Source: a virus
Direction: 5' to 3' (one strand)
IMG/VR virus record: IMGVR_UViG_3300024346_000031
Span: 21,551 to 85,550 of that record
Length of the DNA stretch: 64,000 nucleotides
Under the pieces are notes generated by a model. That model was not told the DNA's origin. It was given only the letters and a program-made list of their open reading frames with translations, and did no database searches. The stretch's first letter is position 1; each line of letters begins with the position of its first letter. Of this stretch, positions 61,146-64,000 are shown piece after piece. A program made the translations under genes and the position numbers.

Positions 61146-61153
61146 TATTTATA
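61146..61153 (-). promoter_or_regulatory. T4-type late promoter motif for the head genes
   Basis: The minus strand reads TATAAATA followed by ATAAAAAAT, a perfect T4 late core, ending 18 nt before the ATG at 61127. It can serve protease-scaffold and capsid genes. Confidence 0.75.
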
Positions 61154-61192
61154 AGGAAAAATGGTATAAAAAACAATAAACCGATATCATCT

Positions 61193-62143
61193 TTACCCTT
61201 TAGATAGTATTTTTTTAAGATCTTCTTTATCTCTATCTGTTAGTTTGTCCAGATCAGGAGCATTCACTACTAAAGTAGCTATATAATCTCCTATTCTATT
61301 TTTAGAGTTTACTACTCCATTTCCTTTTACTGTAAATTTTAATGAGCTCAAATTCTTAGGGTTAGTTATATCTATCTTGTACTTTTTTCCTAATATTGAA
61401 TCAACTACATAGTTTCTTTCCTTACTAAATAGTGCTGTATATAAATCAATATTAATATCTTCTAATATATTTCCATTATCAAAGCTAAAGCTAGCAGATG
61501 CTGTTATTTCTATGGTAACTATTAAATCTCCTATTGCATAGAAATCTTCTTCTTTTCCATATAGAGTTTTTCTCTTTCCACTAGACTCGTCTCCCATACC
61601 TCCTATATTTAGGACTATACAATATGAGCCTGCTATTTTTCGTATGTCATATTTTCTTTTTCGTAAATTAATTTTAATTTTTATATCTTTATTTTCAATA
61701 TCTCCATTCATTAATTTCCTATTAAATGAGATGGTTATTTCTTTATTTTCAAAAAGCGACTTTATATCAGATTTTACATTTTTTCTAATATGTAGCTTAT
61801 TTATGTTAAAGGAAGATTCTCTAAAACTAGTATTTTTTATGAAATCATCAAATCCTCCGAAACCTGTTGAATTTCCTCCAAATCCATTAAAGCCCGTTCC
61901 TTGAAAATGACTTTTTCTAGAGTTATCGTAACTTTTTCTTTTTTTAGAATCTCCCAATGTGTCATATGCTTCAGCAACTTCCTTAAATCTTTCTTCGTGA
62001 GTTTTGCTTTCTTTGTTTTTATCAGGATGATACTTCTTGGCTAGTTTTCTATATGAAGATTTTATATCATCCTGCGTTGCATTTTCTGATACTTCTAATG
62101 TGGTATAATAGTTTTTATTCAAATCTTTTATTTTTTGAAACAA
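61193..62143 (-). CDS. DnaJ-like co-chaperone (type II, no zinc finger)
   Basis: 316 residues. A J domain at the N-terminus (about residues 10-75) with the HPD motif in KKYHPDKN, then a G/F-rich region ([19 protein letters not shown]), then a C-terminal client-binding domain of the DnaJ/CbpA type. The CxxCxGxG zinc finger is absent, as in CbpA. It stimulates DnaK; no phage DnaK is seen, so host DnaK is the probable partner. It precedes the head operon on the same strand, 65 nt upstream, which suggests a role in head assembly. Confidence 0.88.
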   Translation of the reverse strand: MFQKIKDLNKNYYTTLEVSENATQDDIKSSYRKLAKKYHPDKNKESKTHEERFKEVAEAYDTLGDSKKRKSYDNSRKSHFQGTGFNGFGGNSTGFGGFDDFIKNTSFRESSFNINKLHIRKNVKSDIKSLFENKEITISFNRKLMNGDIENKDIKIKINLRKRKYDIRKIAGSYCIVLNIGGMGDESSGKRKTLYGKEEDFYAIGDLIVTIEITASASFSFDNGNILEDINIDLYTALFSKERNYVVDSILGKKYKIDITNPKNLSSLKFTVKGNGVVNSKNRIGDYIATLVVNAPDLDKLTDRDKEDLKKILSKG

Positions 62144-62193
62144 TATTGTAAAAATATTGTATAAAATAATATATCTTATAATTATATATTATT

Positions 62194-62802
62194 ATGACAA
62201 ATACTTTATCTAAGTTTAAAGATATACATAAAGGAAAGTCTGCAATAGTGTGCGGATGTGGTGTGTCGTTAGACATAATGAAAGATCACTATAAAGATAT
62301 TATTACGATAGGTGTAAACGATGTTCCTAAATTATTTATGCCTACTTATTTAGTAGTAACGGATCACCCTCAAAGGTTCGCAATTCCTAGAAGAAAGCTT
62401 GTAATGGAATCTACGTGTAAAGCTTTATTTACATGTGTAAAAGGCTGGAAAAATAGAAACTTAGTTTCATTTGACTTAGGTTCCAGGAGATTAGCTAATT
62501 TAGATTCAGATAACAAGGTTGATTTTTGCTTAAATTCACCATATGTAGCTACTGGAATTGCTTATAAAATGGGGTTTACTAAAATAGGATTAATTGGTGT
62601 TGATTTTACAGCAAATCATTTCTATGCAAAAGATGGACATCATCCTCTGACTCAAATGAAAAAAATAAAACAGGTCAACGAAGGATATGGCGTGTTAAAA
62701 AGTGAATTACTAAAGAGAGGAGTAGAATTTTACAATTTAAGTAGTAAAAGTAACATTACTTCTATTCCAAAAATAGACATAGAAAAATTTAAGATGCTAT
62801 GA
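62194..62802 (+). CDS. DUF115-like / glycan-associated Rossmann-type protein
   Basis: 202 residues. GKSAIVCGCGVSLD is the N-terminal nucleotide-binding-like turn of the DUF115/MAF-flag10 group, and GVNDVPKLFMPTYLVVTDHP and IGLIGVDFTANHFYAKDGHHPLTQM are also typical. These proteins relate to glycosyltransfer or sugar-nucleotide chemistry. It overlaps the next gene by 4 nt, which is a sugar-activating enzyme. Assignment to an exact activity is not possible. Confidence 0.7.
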   Translation: MTNTLSKFKDIHKGKSAIVCGCGVSLDIMKDHYKDIITIGVNDVPKLFMPTYLVVTDHPQRFAIPRRKLVMESTCKALFTCVKGWKNRNLVSFDLGSRRLANLDSDNKVDFCLNSPYVATGIAYKMGFTKIGLIGVDFTANHFYAKDGHHPLTQMKKIKQVNEGYGVLKSELLKRGVEFYNLSSKSNITSIPKIDIEKFKML

Positions 62803-63428
62803 AGATAATAATACCAGCTAGACGAAATTCAAAAGGTTTGCCCTTTAAAAATAGAAAGTTGTTTAATTATACAGCTAATATTATACCAGACGTATATAAG
62901 CACCTTACTTATGTAGTTACAGACGATGAAGTGATATTAAAGGAATCTTTAAAGTATGGATTTAACACAATAAATAGAATACCTGAGATGTCACTGGATG
63001 TGACTTCCACTAAGACTACAGTTCAATACGCTATTGATGAGATAGGTATAGAGAACGAAGATGTTATCGTGTTATATTTGACATATCCTGAAAGAAATTG
63101 GGATCACATAGACATGGCATATTCGATGTTTAAACTAAATCGTAATCAGTCATCACTTCTTTGTAAGAAGAAAATAGATACAAGTCCGTTTTTAATGTTA
63201 AAGCAGGAAAAAGGCAATAGGGGATCTCAACTATTCTATCACGACCTATATAGAAGACAAGATTATCCTACTTGTTTTGAGATAAGTCATTATATATGTA
63301 TATTCAATAGTAATAAGATAAATAACTTAAATAATAACATGTATAATAACGATACAATATATTATGACATTGATAATGTAATAGATGTAGATGAAAAAAA
63401 AGATTTAGACCGTTTTGAAGAAAGATGA
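62799..63428 (+). CDS. CMP-sugar (acylneuraminate-type) cytidylyltransferase-like protein
   Basis: 209 residues. The nucleotide-binding start IIPARRNSKGLPFKNRKLF matches the NeuA/KdsB signature (IIPARGGSKGIPxKN). The middle VIVLYLTYPERNWDHIDMAY corresponds to the usual LQPTSP-x-R region, altered here, and a late DIDNVIDVDEKKDLDR matches the typical IDIDxxxD end. It probably activates a nonulosonic or related acid sugar with CTP. Together with neighbours it suggests modification of a surface glycan. Its end overlaps the next frame by 14 nt. Confidence 0.75.
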   Translation: MKIIIPARRNSKGLPFKNRKLFNYTANIIPDVYKHLTYVVTDDEVILKESLKYGFNTINRIPEMSLDVTSTKTTVQYAIDEIGIENEDVIVLYLTYPERNWDHIDMAYSMFKLNRNQSSLLCKKKIDTSPFLMLKQEKGNRGSQLFYHDLYRRQDYPTCFEISHYICIFNSNKINNLNNNMYNNDTIYYDIDNVIDVDEKKDLDRFEER

Positions 63429-64000
63429 TATAAAATATGCAATAGTTACCGAAGGAGCAGATTTTAATTTTCCTTATCTTAGGGTGATGCTGAATTCTCT
63501 CCTAAAGCATAATGGTTGGGTTAAAGACAATATTGTTATTATGACATGTGATTTAACACCTTTATCATCGCACAATAGAGAAATCTTAAAATCCATTAAT
63601 GATAAAATACAGTTTGTAGATATAGACTCTAAATACTTTTCTAATATAAAGATTAAAAATAAGAATCAACTTAATCGGATTTTAATTAGTCTATATAGGT
63701 TAAATTGCTTTAATTTAAAAACATTTGATCTAGCTCTTTATATCAGCAGTTATAATGTATGTACTTCAAGTATTGTATCTCTATTTGAAGAATATTCTAA
63801 TGTTAGCTTAGCTGACACTGGTGGGATGGCTCAAACTTCAGTAGGTTCAAATCAAAAAATATTAGGTAGTGAATTAAATAGCTCTGTAATGTTAATTTCA
63901 AATCAGGTAACATCAGGTAATATGCTTGAAAAGTCACTTGGAAATATTAATAAAATCAGAAGATTGACCGATAAATCAATAGATCAAGTAATTCAAGATT
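63415..64000 (+). CDS. Glycosyltransferase-like protein (C-terminus beyond window edge)
   Basis: Partial, about 195 residues to the right edge. A TTG start at 63415 overlaps the previous gene by 14 nt; the frame then runs open to the end. The start IKYAIVTEGADFNFPYLRVMLNSLLKHNG, then VIMTCDLTPLSSHNREILKS, resembles GT8-like glycosyltransferases, where the sugar-nucleotide site lies early, but the DxD metal motif is not certain (FVDIDS is a possible one). It follows the sugar-activating genes directly, which supports a transferase. Confidence 0.55.
   Translation, partial: MKKDDIKYAIVTEGADFNFPYLRVMLNSLLKHNGWVKDNIVIMTCDLTPLSSHNREILKSINDKIQFVDIDSKYFSNIKIKNKNQLNRILISLYRLNCFNLKTFDLALYISSYNVCTSSIVSLFEEYSNVSLADTGGMAQTSVGSNQKILGSELNSSVMLISNQVTSGNMLEKSLGNINKIRRLTDKSIDQVIQD

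Overview
This window is a stretch of a large, AT-rich, T4-like (myovirus) phage genome whose host is most likely a Bacteroidota bacterium, probably a flavobacterium. The T4 relationship rests on many recognisable homologues: tail sheath gp18, tail tube gp19, major capsid protein gp23, prohead protease gp21, late sigma factor gp55, UvsX, gp41 helicase, gp46/gp47, gp32-like SSB, RNase H/FEN, the two-subunit type II topoisomerase, NrdA/NrdB, dCMP deaminase, a gp42/thymidylate-synthase family enzyme and the N-terminal part of DNA polymerase gp43. The host inference rests on an Hc1-type histone-like protein of the kind typical of Bacteroidota, a Bacteroidota-style signal peptide (ending SYSQ) on a secreted CAP protein, one TAnnTTTG promoter element before groEL, and A-rich rather than Shine-Dalgarno-like sequence before most starts. 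No tRNA, integrase, transposase or CRISPR array was recognised.

Layout. Positions 1-8028 (minus strand) hold four large baseplate/tail-type structural genes. Positions 8074-10045 (minus) hold the late sigma factor, a RuvC-like resolvase and an unknown gene. From 10.1 to 14.7 kb are a secreted CAP protein (+), a candidate packaged protein (-), a PD-(D/E)XK nuclease (+) and GroEL (+). From 14.7 to 20.1 kb are a 1171-residue structural candidate, a small partner and a ribosomal-S1-like protein. From 20.2 to 23.4 kb is nrdB-nrdA. From 23.5 to 24.9 kb are two late genes with capsid-targeting-like N-termini, one a metalloprotease. From 24.9 to 29.8 kb are histone-like protein, SSB, FEN nuclease, GroES, GMP-reductase-like enzyme and ClpP. 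From 29.8 to 30.3 kb is a gene-free stretch with its own promoter, terminator and a long-range closing helix: a candidate large structured RNA. The tail sheath (-) follows, then a plus-strand replication and nucleotide block (33.4-45.9 kb), then a minus-strand tail-tube block (45.9-48.8 kb), then topoisomerase and small genes (49-53.9 kb). Next come a second metalloprotease with a targeting-like N-terminus (-), UV endonuclease, small genes, and a head block on the minus strand (capsid, protease-scaffold fusion, DnaJ). The window ends with sugar-nucleotide/glycan genes.

How the parts fit. Two promoter classes can be read directly. Virion genes carry an ATAAATA-type motif (T4 late consensus TATAAATA) ending 13-23 nt, mostly 18-23 nt, before the start codon, and the gp55-like sigma factor is its obvious reader. 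Several nucleotide, repair and replication genes carry a TTTAGTATAAT motif; in four cases the TATAAT-like hexamer ends only 5-6 nt before ATG, which predicts leaderless mRNAs. Proteins with a T4-like capsid-targeting N-terminus are under the late motif, so they are candidate co-packaged and injected proteins, matured by the gp21-like protease. That protease is itself fused to a scaffold made of eleven 14-residue repeats, most of which carry a possible cleavage site.

Most notable points: the candidate ncRNA at 29.8-30.3 kb; the DNA polymerase that stops between motifs A and B with no C-terminal part in the window; the packaged-metalloprotease candidates; the protease-scaffold fusion; and the Asn-to-Asp change in the thymidylate-synthase-like enzyme that predicts activity on dCMP.
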